From: JAAXHB01 sp965214945
GTDB taxonomy: Bacteria > Actinomycetota > Acidimicrobiia > Acidimicrobiales > Aldehydirespiratoraceae
Direction: 5' to 3'
Length of the DNA: 64,000 nucleotides
Assembly: GCA_965214945.1 (NCBI GenBank)
Contig: OZ244029.1
Location: 682,001-746,000, forward strand
Shown: positions 17,756 to 26,603 of the stretch, piece by piece
Layout: every line of letters starts with the position of its first letter
How positions within the stretch are numbered: position 1 is the stretch's first letter
Notes under the pieces: generated by a model
What the model was told of the DNA's origin: nothing
The model's input: the letters and a program-made list of their open reading frames with translations, nothing else
Databases searched by the model: none
Made by a program: the position numbers and the translations under genes

Positions 17756-19102
17756 TCAGTTGCCGCCGATGGTGGCGACGAGGGTGTCGGCGCCGTTGAT
17801 GATTTGGTGGACGGGTACTGCTTTGTCTGGGATGCCGTTGGTGCCGGCGTAGGTGATCGTGCCCGATAGGCCTTCGAAGCCTTCGATGGCTGCGACGGCT
17901 TCTCCGATGGTGATGCTGTCGTCGCAGTTGCAGTCGAGCATGGCTTGGATGCCTAAGAACATGGAGTCGACGTAGAGGGGCATGAAGCCTCTGCTTTCGA
18001 GTTCGTCGCCTTTGGCTGCGGCGTAGCCGGCGAGTAGCGTGTCGATGCGGTCGCCGGGTGTGATGGTGGTGTGCGGGGTGTGCACGATGCCTTCGTTGTT
18101 GGCTTCGAATTGGATGCCGGTGGCGTCGAGGGCGTCGGTGCCTGCGTAGGCGAGCCCGTCGAGTTCTTGGCCTTCGAGCTGGCCTCGCAGTGCTGTGACT
18201 TGGAAGCCCAGTGCTGCGGAGAACACGATTTCGTTGTTTTCTGAGAGGCCGGCGATTTCGTTGACCTGTGCGGAGAAGTCGGTGTCGGCGGCCCAGACGT
18301 AGGTTTGGGAGCTGACGACGGTGCCTCCGTTGGCTTCGAAGTGCGCGGCGAAGGCGTCGGGGTTGACGCCGGTGTAGGGGATGCCTTCGCCTTCGGTGAA
18401 CAAAATGGCTCGTGTGATGCCGTTGTCGAGCGCCCATTGGGCTGCCGCGGCTGACATTTGGTTGTCGTCGAAGGTGACTAGGTAGGAGTTGATGGCGGCG
18501 TCGGCGAGGGTGGGTTCGGTGGAGGCTGCCACGAATAGCGGCACTTCGCCGTTGGTTGCTTGCAGGATTGGTTGGGCGAAGTCGGCGAAGGGCGGGCCGA
18601 TCAGGAAGTGTGCGCCCCAGTCGAGGAGTTCGGTGGCGGCTAGTTGTGCGTCGGCGCCGACCTCAGCGACGCGTACTTCTACCGGCCGGCCGTTGATGCC
18701 GCCTGTGCAGTTGGCCAACTCGGCCACATAGGGCACCAGCTTGGATCCCGGAATGTCGACGAAGCCCACAACGTCGGAGAAGTCCATCGCCATGCCGACC
18801 CTGATGGGATCACCCTCAGGCATGTCGCCGCAATTATCGAGATCAGCACCCAACACAACATCAATATCAACCCCAGCCATGTCGCCTTCGGCCATGTCGC
18901 CTTCGCTTGAGGCTGGGCCTGCGTCGCCTGTATCGGCGTCGCCGTCGTCGGCATCGGCCATGTCGCCTTCGGCCATGTCGCCTTCGGCCATGTCGCTTTC
19001 GCTTGAGGCTGGGCTTGCGTCGCTCGTATCGTCGTCGTCACCGCAGGCAGCGGCGACGAGCGAGAAGATCGCCAGTAAGGCGATCAGCCACTTGATTCTC
19101 AT
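17756..19102 (-). CDS. livK: LivK-type substrate-binding lipoprotein with repetitive linker
   Basis: 448 aa. Signal peptide with lipobox LVAAACGDDD (Cys near 20), so it is exported and lipid-anchored. Residues about 30-80 are an acidic linker built from repeated DMAEGDMAE units and two copies of PASSE(S/G)DMAEGD, encoded by near-identical DNA at 18880-19020. The rest is a type I periplasmic-binding fold (GMAMDFSDVVGF, FTEGEGIPYTGVNPDAFAAHF). Start chosen at MRIKWLIALL after GGGAGGGGG. It should select the substrate for the whole operon. Codon use from about 17760 to 18700 is visibly less GC-rich at third positions than the neighbours. Confidence 0.92.
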   Translation of the reverse strand: MRIKWLIALLAIFSLVAAACGDDDDTSDASPASSESDMAEGDMAEGDMADADDGDADTGDAGPASSEGDMAEGDMAGVDIDVVLGADLDNCGDMPEGDPIRVGMAMDFSDVVGFVDIPGSKLVPYVAELANCTGGINGRPVEVRVAEVGADAQLAATELLDWGAHFLIGPPFADFAQPILQATNGEVPLFVAASTEPTLADAAINSYLVTFDDNQMSAAAAQWALDNGITRAILFTEGEGIPYTGVNPDAFAAHFEANGGTVVSSQTYVWAADTDFSAQVNEIAGLSENNEIVFSAALGFQVTALRGQLEGQELDGLAYAGTDALDATGIQFEANNEGIVHTPHTTITPGDRIDTLLAGYAAAKGDELESRGFMPLYVDSMFLGIQAMLDCNCDDSITIGEAVAAIEGFEGLSGTITYAGTNGIPDKAVPVHQIINGADTLVATIGGN

Positions 19103-19162
19103 TATTGATTCCCCCTCCCGGAGCTTGTGTTCGCACATGACCCAAGATCGGGGTCAAGGCAC

Positions 19163-19196
19163 TTGTATAAAATACACAATTTAAAATACACAATTT
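19163..19196. promoter_or_regulatory. AT-rich dyad and tandem 14-mer before livK
   Basis: TTGTATAAAATACACAA (19163-19179) is an imperfect dyad of the TTGT-n-ACAA type bound by FCD GntR regulators. It overlaps a perfect tandem repeat of AAAATACACAATTT (19169-19182, 19183-19196). It lies about 60 bp upstream of the livK start and is the only AT-rich patch nearby, so it is the best candidate for the operon promoter and the GntR operator. Binding is inferred. Confidence 0.55.
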
Positions 19197-19418
19197 CACG
19201 GATCGATGTTCGCCACGGCGCTGCGAACTCCCACCGACCTGGTTCGACGACAAGATTGCCAACCCCACCAGCTTGCTGCTGGCCAACTGGTATCCGCCCG
19301 TCGCAGCCGATGTCCGCTCCGCGCTGATCCGCGAAGGCCGGCTCCGCCGCGGCGATCGAGACCGTCCCCACAACGATCCACGCCGGTCGCCCGGCGCGCT
19401 ACGAAAGCGGTCCGCTGT
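19197..19418. other. Intergenic, nothing assigned
   Basis: 222 bp between the livK promoter region and the end of the second aldehyde dehydrogenase gene. Open frames exist but none resembles a known protein. Confidence 0.5.
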
Positions 19419-20891
19419 TCAGCGCATCACAAACGGGTTAGCTACCGACGATTCCTGGGCCAGCCAGACCGACTTGGTCTGGAGATACTCCATCATCCCC
19501 TCGATACCGCTCTCACGCCCTATGCCGCTCTGCTTCCAACCCCCGAAAGGCGAGTTGAAGCCCACGGCCCGGTAGGTGTTCACCCACACCGTGCCGGCAT
19601 GAAGCGCATCCGAGGTACGCATGGCCCGAGCCAGGTTCTGGGTCCAGACCCCAGCAGCAAGCCCGAAGTCCACGTCGTTGGCGATGCGAATGGCGTCTTC
19701 TTCGGTGTCGAACGGAATCACCGACAGCACCGGCCCGAACACCTCCTCGCGGGCGATTCGCATGTCGTTGCTGACCCCGGTGAACACGGTGGGCTGCACG
19801 AAACGGCTGCCTAAGGCCCCTGGGCCGGTGTAGACGTCGCCGCCTAGCACGCACTCGGCACCGCCGTTGCGGGCGATCTCGATGTAGTCGAGCACCTTTC
19901 GGAACTGCGGTTCGGTGGTCACCGGGCCCACATGGGTGTCATACGACATCGGGTCGCCGATGACAGCCGATCCAGCCACCGCGGTCAGCCGCTCCACGAA
20001 GCGGTCGTGAATCGAGCGCTGCACCAGAGCACGCGACCCGGCGATGCAGGTCTGGCCGGTGGCGGCAAAGATGCCCGAAATCACCCCGACCACTGCGGCC
20101 TCGAAGTCGGCGTCGTCGAACACGATGTTGGGCGACTTGCCGCCCAGCTCCAAGGTCACCCGCTTGAGCTGCCGTGCGGCGGCTTCGTAGATGCGTCGCC
20201 CCACGGCATCCGAGCCTGTGAAGGCGATCTTGACGATGTCGGGATGCTCCACAATGGCCTGACCGCACTCGTCTCCGAAGCCGCTGACCACGTTGACGAC
20301 GCCCGGCGGGAAGCCTGCCTCCTCGAACAGCGAGACGAACTCCAATGTCGAGACCGAGGCATGCTCCGAGGGCTTGATCACGCAAGTGTTGCCGGCGGCA
20401 AGCGCCGCGGCCAGCTTCCAGGCCAACAGCAACAGCGGCGAGTTCCAAGCCGTGATCAGACCGACCACGCCAAGCGGCTCGTGGGTGGTGTAGTTGAGCA
20501 CTCCCGGCCGGTCCAGCGGGATCACAGAGCCCTCGATCTTGTCGGCCAGGCCTCCGTAGTAGCGGTACCAGCCTGCGCAGGCGGCAGTCTGGACTGCCAT
20601 CTCGGCGATCAGCTTGCCGTTGTCTGTAACCTCGATCTCGCCGAGCCGGGGGGCTTCGCGTTCGATGATGTCGGCGAGCCTCATGAGCAGCCTGCCTCGG
20701 GCGCTTGGTGAGGTGCCGGCCCAACCCGCGAACGCCTCGCCGGCGGCTGCAGCCGCGGCGTCGACGTCGGCGGCATCGGCTCTGGCGACCTGGGCCCAGA
20801 TCTCACCGGTGTAGGGGTTGTCGGTGTCGAAGTACTCGCCGGAAGCGGCCGGAACACGATTGTCGCCGATGTAGAGGTCGTATTTCAGCAT
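19419..20891 (-). CDS. Aldehyde dehydrogenase (second)
   Basis: 490 aa, standard ALDH length. Catalytic Glu in LELGGKSPNIVF (about residue 260), nucleophile in GQTCIAGSR (about 294), SFTGS-type motif AFTGSDAVG, and C-terminal FNSPFGGWKQSGIGRESG. The LYIGDNRV start is normal, without the extension of the first ALDH. Same orientation as the liv cluster but separated from it by about 300 bp with its own putative promoter, so it may be a related but separate unit. Substrate unknown. Confidence 0.92.
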   Translation of the reverse strand: MLKYDLYIGDNRVPAASGEYFDTDNPYTGEIWAQVARADAADVDAAAAAAGEAFAGWAGTSPSARGRLLMRLADIIEREAPRLGEIEVTDNGKLIAEMAVQTAACAGWYRYYGGLADKIEGSVIPLDRPGVLNYTTHEPLGVVGLITAWNSPLLLLAWKLAAALAAGNTCVIKPSEHASVSTLEFVSLFEEAGFPPGVVNVVSGFGDECGQAIVEHPDIVKIAFTGSDAVGRRIYEAAARQLKRVTLELGGKSPNIVFDDADFEAAVVGVISGIFAATGQTCIAGSRALVQRSIHDRFVERLTAVAGSAVIGDPMSYDTHVGPVTTEPQFRKVLDYIEIARNGGAECVLGGDVYTGPGALGSRFVQPTVFTGVSNDMRIAREEVFGPVLSVIPFDTEEDAIRIANDVDFGLAAGVWTQNLARAMRTSDALHAGTVWVNTYRAVGFNSPFGGWKQSGIGRESGIEGMMEYLQTKSVWLAQESSVANPFVMR

Positions 20892-20992
20892 GACCTGGTT
20901 CTAGCGGGTCCGGCGATTACCGTCTGAACCGCGGGCAGTCCGCCTCTTCGCTCGGCCGCACCGGGCCTTGCTGAAATCGTGACTGCTGGCCA

Positions 20993-21010
20993 CTCAGGCG
21001 GGCCGGCAGT
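20993..21010 (+). repeat. Left copy of an 18-bp direct repeat flanking the sulfatase locus
   Basis: CTCAGGCGGGCCGGCAGT is repeated exactly at 29932-29949, where it is the 3' end of zur including its stop codon. The two copies bracket the 8.9-kb sulfatase/methyltransferase locus. Confidence 0.6.
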
Positions 21011-21141
21011 GTTGCGACCTCCCGGAAGCTGAGATCATAAGCTTACGGCCATGTTCGAACGCGCCCTAGGGGGGAGCCCACAGCGTCGCCCGCCGCCGTC
21101 CGAAGCGCCGTCTGCGCTGGCAGCGGACAAGCCCTTGTGGA

Positions 21142-22674
21142 ATGACCGGGGGGGGGGGGGCGCTGTTCACGGCGGCGCTGAAGTTCGTCTTGGCGATTGC
21201 GCTCGTAGGCATCGCCTTGAATGCCACCTACTCGGCGAGCACATCGGAGATATCGAAAGTCGATCTGAGGGACATCGTTCTGTTGGGTCTGGCGGTCAAC
21301 ACGCTGTTGCTGGCTGTAACGCTTGTGTTTCTGCGTTCCAAGTTCTGCAACGCGGTGCTGTCGCTCATCGTGCTGGGTTCGGTCGGGACTGCTTATCTGA
21401 TTCACACCGATCTGTATCTGACCGGCAATCGGGCAGTGTTGGCCCTCTTGTGCGGATTGACTCTTTTCGGGGTCTTTGCGGCCTTCGAGTTTCTCGACGA
21501 GAACCGCTGGATACGTCTGATCCTTCCCTCTGTTACGCTGTTGATCTTGGTGATTGTGGTGGTTCCTCACTTCCGAACTCCGGCGGGAGGGCGGGACTAT
21601 GAGTCGGAAGTGCGCTTGATCTCGTTCGAGGAGACTCCGAACCTGTATTTCGTTTCCTTTTATGGTTTGGCGCCGCAGGCGGTGATGCAGGAGTACCTCG
21701 ATGTCGAGACGACAGAACTCATTGATCTGCTCAACGCAGAATTTCGACGTCTTCCGAACATGTTCGCCGATTCTATCTGGTCGGTAAGCTCCATGAACAC
21801 GATCGCTGCCCTCGATCCACGCATCTCCTGGGGCGATTGCTATTGGAACAACTGCTTGCCCGCGGAAAATCCGGGCTACATCACAGGAACCTCTCCGAGT
21901 CCACTGTCCGATATTCTTCACAGCAATGGCTACGAGATCACTACCATTCTTAGCAGTGCTCTATACGGAGTATCCAAGGGGCCCTTTGTCCATAACTACG
22001 AGATCGGCAGGTCCAGGATAGCTTGCGATCTGTTGGATCCGTCGATCGCCAAGATCGCTTTCTGGGGCTACTGCAATTTTGCGTTTGCCAATCACAAGCC
22101 ATCAGGATACGACTGGTGGGGATTTGACTACCACTACCAACCGCAAATGGATCTGACGGCTCGGGCAGTCGATAAACAAGAGCCTCAGTTCGTCTTGAGC
22201 TACTTCAAGCTGCCGCTGCACACGCATCGGACCTATGTCCACACCGATTCCGATCAGCGGACTGCCTTCCGATCGCAATACATCGAGAACAGCAATGATG
22301 CAGCAGGTCTGCTGGATCAGCTACTGGAAACCTTGCGAGAACGAGATCCGGAGGCGATACTCTTCGTCTTCGGTGATCACGGAAGCGGGCTGTCAAATCG
22401 TCTCGGCTACGCGGACGATCCGCGATTTGTCGTTCAGGACCGCTTTGGGGTCTACGGCGGCATCTATCCTCGTGATGCCTGCGAATCCTGGTTCGATGAG
22501 ACCCTGGAGCAGGAGTGGCTGACGATCTTGGACGCTGTCCATACGATCCTGCGCTGCCTGTCGGGCGGAGAGGAGGCGCTCGTCGAGCCCTTGAGGAGAA
22601 CCATGCCCAGCGGCTATCAGTTCTTTCCCAATGACGGTACCGAGCACTCCTTCGGCGATTACCTCTACGAGTAG
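21142..22674 (+). CDS. Membrane sulfatase/alkaline-phosphatase-superfamily protein, paralog 1, poly-G at start
   Basis: 510 aa from ATG 21142. Five hydrophobic segments (residues about 8-130) and an external domain of about 370 residues, the topology of LtaS/EptA-type phospho- or phosphoethanolamine transferases. FVFGDHGSGLS is the metal-site DH motif. The first metal motif reads LYFVSFYGLAP, with Tyr where paralogs 3 and 4 have Asp. Just inside the start is a run of 13 G (21148-21160). A second ATG at 21051 opens a frame (MFERALGGSP...ADKPLWNDR) that matches the N-terminus of paralog 2 but is one base out of frame; with 12 G it would join. Either phase variation or a homopolymer sequencing error. 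Confidence 0.82.
   Translation: MTGGGGALFTAALKFVLAIALVGIALNATYSASTSEISKVDLRDIVLLGLAVNTLLLAVTLVFLRSKFCNAVLSLIVLGSVGTAYLIHTDLYLTGNRAVLALLCGLTLFGVFAAFEFLDENRWIRLILPSVTLLILVIVVVPHFRTPAGGRDYESEVRLISFEETPNLYFVSFYGLAPQAVMQEYLDVETTELIDLLNAEFRRLPNMFADSIWSVSSMNTIAALDPRISWGDCYWNNCLPAENPGYITGTSPSPLSDILHSNGYEITTILSSALYGVSKGPFVHNYEIGRSRIACDLLDPSIAKIAFWGYCNFAFANHKPSGYDWWGFDYHYQPQMDLTARAVDKQEPQFVLSYFKLPLHTHRTYVHTDSDQRTAFRSQYIENSNDAAGLLDQLLETLRERDPEAILFVFGDHGSGLSNRLGYADDPRFVVQDRFGVYGGIYPRDACESWFDETLEQEWLTILDAVHTILRCLSGGEEALVEPLRRTMPSGYQFFPNDGTEHSFGDYLYE
21148..21160 (+). repeat. Poly-G tract of 13
   Basis: Thirteen G in the 5' end of paralog 1. With 13 G the ATG at 21142 reads through the gene; with 12 G the ATG at 21051 does. 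Slippage would therefore switch the N-terminus rather than simply abolish the protein. Confidence 0.8.
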
Positions 22675-22726
22675 GCAAGGATCCGACGCAGCTGTCTTCC
22701 TGCGATGCCCGTGACTGCGAGCGAGC

Positions 22727-22880
22727 CAGGGCTGTGGACGAAGACCATGAGCGGGTATGGGACTCCTACGCAATTCTCAGCGGGATCTGGCCCCCGATGC
22801 CTGCGAGAGGTTGTTCGACGATACCCTGGAGCAGCAGTGGCTGACGATCCCGGAAGCCGGCATGTCGGTGTTGGCGGTCC
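22727..22880 (+). pseudogene. Remnant of a fifth sulfatase-like paralog
   Basis: The DNA at about 22755-22870 encodes pieces matching the C-terminal region of the neighbours: DSYAILSGIWPP (compare DSYAVLGGIWPP) and, after a one-base deletion, ACERLFDDTLEQQWLTI (compare CEPWFDETLEQEFLTL). Nothing upstream of it is intact. It lies between paralogs 1 and 2, so the array was once larger or arose by unequal recombination. Confidence 0.75.
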
Positions 22881-22957
22881 GCAACAAAGCGAGCCGATCC
22901 GCCGCAAGAGGATGGTCGGCGACGCTCAACTGCATCGCTGGACTATGCCACCAAGCC

Positions 22958-23007
22958 GCGGCCTAATCGAAACCGCAAGGCCAGCGGCACAGTTTCGATT
23001 AGGCCGC
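22958..23007. repeat. Perfect 16-bp inverted repeat before paralog 2
   Basis: GCGGCCTAATCGAAAC (22958-22973) and its exact complement (22992-23007) with an 18-base loop, ending 20 bp before the GTG start of paralog 2. No T-run follows, so a simple terminator is unlikely; an attenuator, a recombination site or an RNA-stability hairpin are possible. Confidence 0.8.
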
Positions 23008-23027
23008 TGAGTTGTAGACTCAGAGTA

Positions 23028-24629
23028 GTGTCCGAGCCACGCTCTAGCGACGAGCGCACAGTGACGCTCGCGCCGCCTGGCGAAACAGCGGGCGAAGCCT
23101 TGTGGAGCGACCGAGGAGCGCTGTTCACGGCGGCGCTGAAGTTCGTCTTGGCTATTGCGCTCGTGGGCATCGCCTTGAATACCACCTACTCGGCGAGCGT
23201 ATCGGATATCTCGCCAGTCGATATGAAAGACATCGTTCTGCTGGGGCTTGCGGTCAACACGCTGTTGCTGACTGTAACGCTTGTGTTTTTTCGTTCCAAG
23301 TTCTGCAACGCGGTGCTGTCGCTCATCGTGCTGGGTTCCGCAGCCACTGGCTACATCATCCACACGGACCTGTACCTGACCGGCAATCGGGCAGTGTTGT
23401 CCCTCCTGTCCGCAGTGACCCTTATCGGGATCTTTGCAGTCTTTGAGTTCATGGACGAAAGTCGCATGCTGAGTCTGATGCTTGCTTCTGCTGTGCTGGT
23501 GATCTTGGCGATTGTGGTAGTTCCTCACTTCCGAACTCCAGGGGGAGGCCGGGACTATGAGTCGGAAGTGCGCTTGATCTCGTTCGAGGAGACTCCGAAC
23601 CTGTATTTCGTTTCCTTTTATGGTTTGGCGCCGCAGGCGGTGATGCAGGAGTACCTCGATGTCGAGACGACAGAACTCATTGATCTGCTCAACGCAGAAT
23701 TTCGACGTCTTCCGAACATGTTCGCCGATTCTATCTGGTCGGTAAACTCCCTGAACACGCTGGCTGCCCTCGATCCTCGCATCTATTGGGGTGACTGCTA
23801 CTGGGACAACTGCCTGCCGACCGAGGATTCGGGCTACCTCGTGGGAACCTCGCCGAGCCCGTTATTCGATATTCTTTATAGCAATGACTACGAGATCACT
23901 ACCCTTTTCCTAAGTGCTGTATTCGGAGCATCCAAGGGACCCTTTGTCGACAACTACGAGATCAGCAAGTCCAGGACAGCCTGCGATCTATTGGATCCGT
24001 CGATCGCCAAGATCGCTTTCTGGGGCTACTGCAATTTTGCGTTTGCCAATCACAAGCCATCGATATTCGGCTGGTGGGGACAAGGGTACCAACCGCAATT
24101 GGACCTGACGGTTCGGGCAGTCGATAAGCAAGACCCTCAGTTCGTGTTGTCCTACTTCAAGCTGCCGCTGTACAACACGCCTCAGACATACGACCACTCC
24201 GATTCCGATCAGCAGACCGCCTTCCGAGGGCAGTACATCAAGCGTAGCGATCACGCAGCAGGTCTGCTGGATCAGCTCCTTGAGACCTTGCGAGAACGAG
24301 ATCCGGAGGCGATCCTCTTCGTCTTCGGTGATCACGGAAGCGGGCTGTCAAATGGTCTTGGCTACGCGGACGATCCGCAATTTGTCGTTCAGGACCGCTT
24401 TGGGGTCTACGGCGGCATCTATCCTCGTGATGCCTGCGCCGAGTGGTTCGACGAAACCCTGGAGCAGGAGTGGCTGACGATCTTGGACGCTGTTCACACG
24501 ATCCTGCGCTGCCTGTCGGGCGGAGAGGAGGCGCTCGTCGAGCCCTTGAGGAGAACCATGCCCAGCGGCTATCAGTTCTTTCCCAATGACGGTACCGAGC
24601 ACTCCTTCGGCGATTACCTCTACGAATAG
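23028..24629 (+). CDS. Membrane sulfatase/alkaline-phosphatase-superfamily protein, paralog 2
   Basis: 533 aa from GTG 23028. A hydrophilic N-terminus of about 32 residues, five membrane segments, then the external catalytic-like domain with FGDHGSGLS. As in paralog 1 the first metal motif is LYFVSFYGLAP (Asp replaced by Tyr). It has no poly-G tract. 195 bp (23551-23745) are identical to 21593-21787 of paralog 1 and the last 130 bp are nearly identical, while the stretches between differ, so the two genes have exchanged segments. A transferase or hydrolase acting on envelope polymers is the family expectation; loss of a metal ligand may alter or remove activity. Confidence 0.85.
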   Translation: MSEPRSSDERTVTLAPPGETAGEALWSDRGALFTAALKFVLAIALVGIALNTTYSASVSDISPVDMKDIVLLGLAVNTLLLTVTLVFFRSKFCNAVLSLIVLGSAATGYIIHTDLYLTGNRAVLSLLSAVTLIGIFAVFEFMDESRMLSLMLASAVLVILAIVVVPHFRTPGGGRDYESEVRLISFEETPNLYFVSFYGLAPQAVMQEYLDVETTELIDLLNAEFRRLPNMFADSIWSVNSLNTLAALDPRIYWGDCYWDNCLPTEDSGYLVGTSPSPLFDILYSNDYEITTLFLSAVFGASKGPFVDNYEISKSRTACDLLDPSIAKIAFWGYCNFAFANHKPSIFGWWGQGYQPQLDLTVRAVDKQDPQFVLSYFKLPLYNTPQTYDHSDSDQQTAFRGQYIKRSDHAAGLLDQLLETLRERDPEAILFVFGDHGSGLSNGLGYADDPQFVVQDRFGVYGGIYPRDACAEWFDETLEQEWLTILDAVHTILRCLSGGEEALVEPLRRTMPSGYQFFPNDGTEHSFGDYLYE

Positions 24630-24689
24630 GATGCCTCTATGAGTGGGGTGCGATTTGCCCTCGATCGCCATCGTCAAGGAGGCTGCTCA

Positions 24690-26333
24690 ATGCGCCGAAA
24701 TCCACTGAACACCGTTCTGGCGAAAATGCTCAGTAGCCTGATGGGCATGGCCGAGTCACAGCACGAACACGGCGACGACACAAGGGTACGTTCTTGGCCG
24801 GCATTCCGTCTGAGCGACCGATCTTCGCTGCGGACTGCGGCGCTGAAGTACGTCTTTGGCACGTCGCTGGCAGGCCTCGCCTTCATGGCCACCTACTCCA
24901 GTTCAGCAGTGGAGTTCCCAGCAGCCGAGTTGAGGGACATCCTGGCGCTCGGCGCAGCGGTCCACTCGGCACCCTTCATAGCAGCGTTGGTCGTGCTGCG
25001 CTCCAAGGCCCGCAACGCAGCGCTGGCGCTCATCGTGCTGGGCTCGGTCGGGACGGCCTATCTCATCCACACAGACCTGTATCTGACCGGCAGCCGGGCG
25101 GTGTTCTGGCTGAGCGCCCTGGCTGTCGGGGGGGGGGTCTTTGCAGTTTTCGAGTTCATGGACGACAACCGCTGGATGCGCCTGGCACTGCCCTCGACTG
25201 CAGTGCTGGCCCTGGCGGTCTGGGTGATCCCTCATGTTCAGCTCTGGATTCCAGGATCCGATCGCACGGAGGCGGACCGGTTCTATGCGCAACAGATCCG
25301 TCCGATCTCGTTCGAGTCGACGCCGATCCTGTATTTCATCTCCTTTGACGGCCTGGGACCTCAGAGCCTGGGGCAGGAATACCTTGACATCGAGACAACC
25401 GATCTCATCGAGCTGATCAACGCGGAGTTCAGGCGCTTTCCCAACATGTTCGCCGAAGCGAGATGGTCGGCCGACTCCCTGAACATTCTCGCATCGCTGC
25501 ATCGCGACATCCACCATGAGGCCTGGAGACGGGATGGGCGTATCATCGGCGGCCGCCTCTCAGGAGAGGCCCCGAATCCGCTGTACGACCTTCTCCACGA
25601 CAACGGGTACGAGACGACTTTCGGCTATCATTCCGCCCTCTTCGGAAGACCCAAAGGGCCTTACGTCGATAACCTGCTTATCAGCCAATCTCGGCCAATC
25701 TGCGGGTTTCTTGGATGGTCCATCCGGCGCTTCGCCTTCTGGGGCTACTGCAATCTCCCGTTTAGCAGAACAGGGATCGATTGGTGGACGGACAGCCACG
25801 AAGTGTTGATGGATCAGGTCATCTCGATCGCTGAGCGAGCCGAACCTCAATTCGCCTTCGTCTATTTACGATTGCCGACCCACACATCGCCGACGTTCGA
25901 CTATGCCGACCCCAGGGATGTAGAGACCTACCGAGAAGTGTACATTCGTCGCAGCAATCAGGCCGCCCGACTTCTGGCAGAGCTCCTCGAAGCTCTGGAG
26001 GAGCAAGACTCCGAGGCGATGTTGTTCGTCTTCGGCGATCATGGGCCACGACTGACCCTTGGGATGGAGTTCAGCGACGATCCGGACTTCTTCGTCAAGG
26101 ACTCCTATGCCGTGCTCGGCGGGATCTGGCCGCCCGATGCCTGCTCCTCCTGGTTCGACGAAGCCCAGACAAAAGGCTGGCTGACGACCCTCGATGCCGT
26201 GCACGTCATCCTGCGCTGCCTCTCCGGAGGAGCAGAGGTTCTTGTCGAGCCGAGGGCGACGACGATGCTCCGCTACCACGGCATTCCCGACGACGACCCT
26301 GAGCGCTCCTTCGCCGACTACCTCTACGAATAG
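24690..26333 (+). CDS. Membrane sulfatase/alkaline-phosphatase-superfamily protein, paralog 3, poly-G
   Basis: 547 aa. Start chosen at MRRNPLNTVL because AAGGAGG stands 8 bp upstream and the same leader (CAAGGAGGCTG...ATGCGCCGAA) precedes both micro-proteins; an open frame to 24639 lacks this support. Five membrane segments, then a domain with ILYFISFDGLGP (metal Asp kept), SADSLNILASL (nucleophile region) and FVFGDHGPRLT. A run of 10 G (25128-25137) lies in the fourth membrane segment and is in frame here; loss or gain of one G would truncate the protein before the catalytic domain. Confidence 0.87.
   Translation: MRRNPLNTVLAKMLSSLMGMAESQHEHGDDTRVRSWPAFRLSDRSSLRTAALKYVFGTSLAGLAFMATYSSSAVEFPAAELRDILALGAAVHSAPFIAALVVLRSKARNAALALIVLGSVGTAYLIHTDLYLTGSRAVFWLSALAVGGGVFAVFEFMDDNRWMRLALPSTAVLALAVWVIPHVQLWIPGSDRTEADRFYAQQIRPISFESTPILYFISFDGLGPQSLGQEYLDIETTDLIELINAEFRRFPNMFAEARWSADSLNILASLHRDIHHEAWRRDGRIIGGRLSGEAPNPLYDLLHDNGYETTFGYHSALFGRPKGPYVDNLLISQSRPICGFLGWSIRRFAFWGYCNLPFSRTGIDWWTDSHEVLMDQVISIAERAEPQFAFVYLRLPTHTSPTFDYADPRDVETYREVYIRRSNQAARLLAELLEALEEQDSEAMLFVFGDHGPRLTLGMEFSDDPDFFVKDSYAVLGGIWPPDACSSWFDEAQTKGWLTTLDAVHVILRCLSGGAEVLVEPRATTMLRYHGIPDDDPERSFADYLYE
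25128..25137 (+). repeat. Poly-G tract of 10 in paralog 3
   Basis: Ten G encoding part of AVGGGVF. The other paralogs read differently at this point, so the tract is specific to this gene. Confidence 0.8.
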
Positions 26334-26366
26334 GACACGATTCGCCATCGACAAGGAGGCTGCTCA

Positions 26367-26603
26367 ATGCGCCGAAATCCTCTGACCGCAGTCTTCGTGA
26401 TGTTTGCCCGGGCCTACATCGACCCCGGGACCGGTTTCATCATCGTCACCAGCGTGCTCGGAGTGATGACTTCGATCGCCTACTTTTTCCGCACGAGCAT
26501 CAATCGGCTGAAGCGGCTGTTCACCTCAGGCGCAGCCGCAGACAGCAATTCGGGTGCTGCGGCAGAGGTCGACCAGCCCGATCCCGGCGATGCTGCGAGC
26601 TGA
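26367..26603 (+). CDS. Micro-protein with YIDPGTG motif, copy 1
   Basis: 78 aa. AAGGAGG at 8 bp before the ATG. MRRNPLTAVFVMFARAYIDPGTG is followed by one hydrophobic segment (FIIVTSVLGVMTSIAYFF) and a basic then Ala/Asp-rich tail. Small proteins with an AYIDPGTGS-type motif and one membrane segment are common next to sulfatase-like and NoeA-like genes in polysaccharide loci; their function is unknown to me. It lies 33 bp after paralog 3 and its end overlaps the methyltransferase start. Confidence 0.88.
   Translation: MRRNPLTAVFVMFARAYIDPGTGFIIVTSVLGVMTSIAYFFRTSINRLKRLFTSGAAADSNSGAAAEVDQPDPGDAAS

Noticed and set aside
22992..23027. Rho-independent terminator at the 16-bp inverted repeat
   Set aside because: No T-run on either strand and the loop is 18 bases; listed as an inverted repeat instead.
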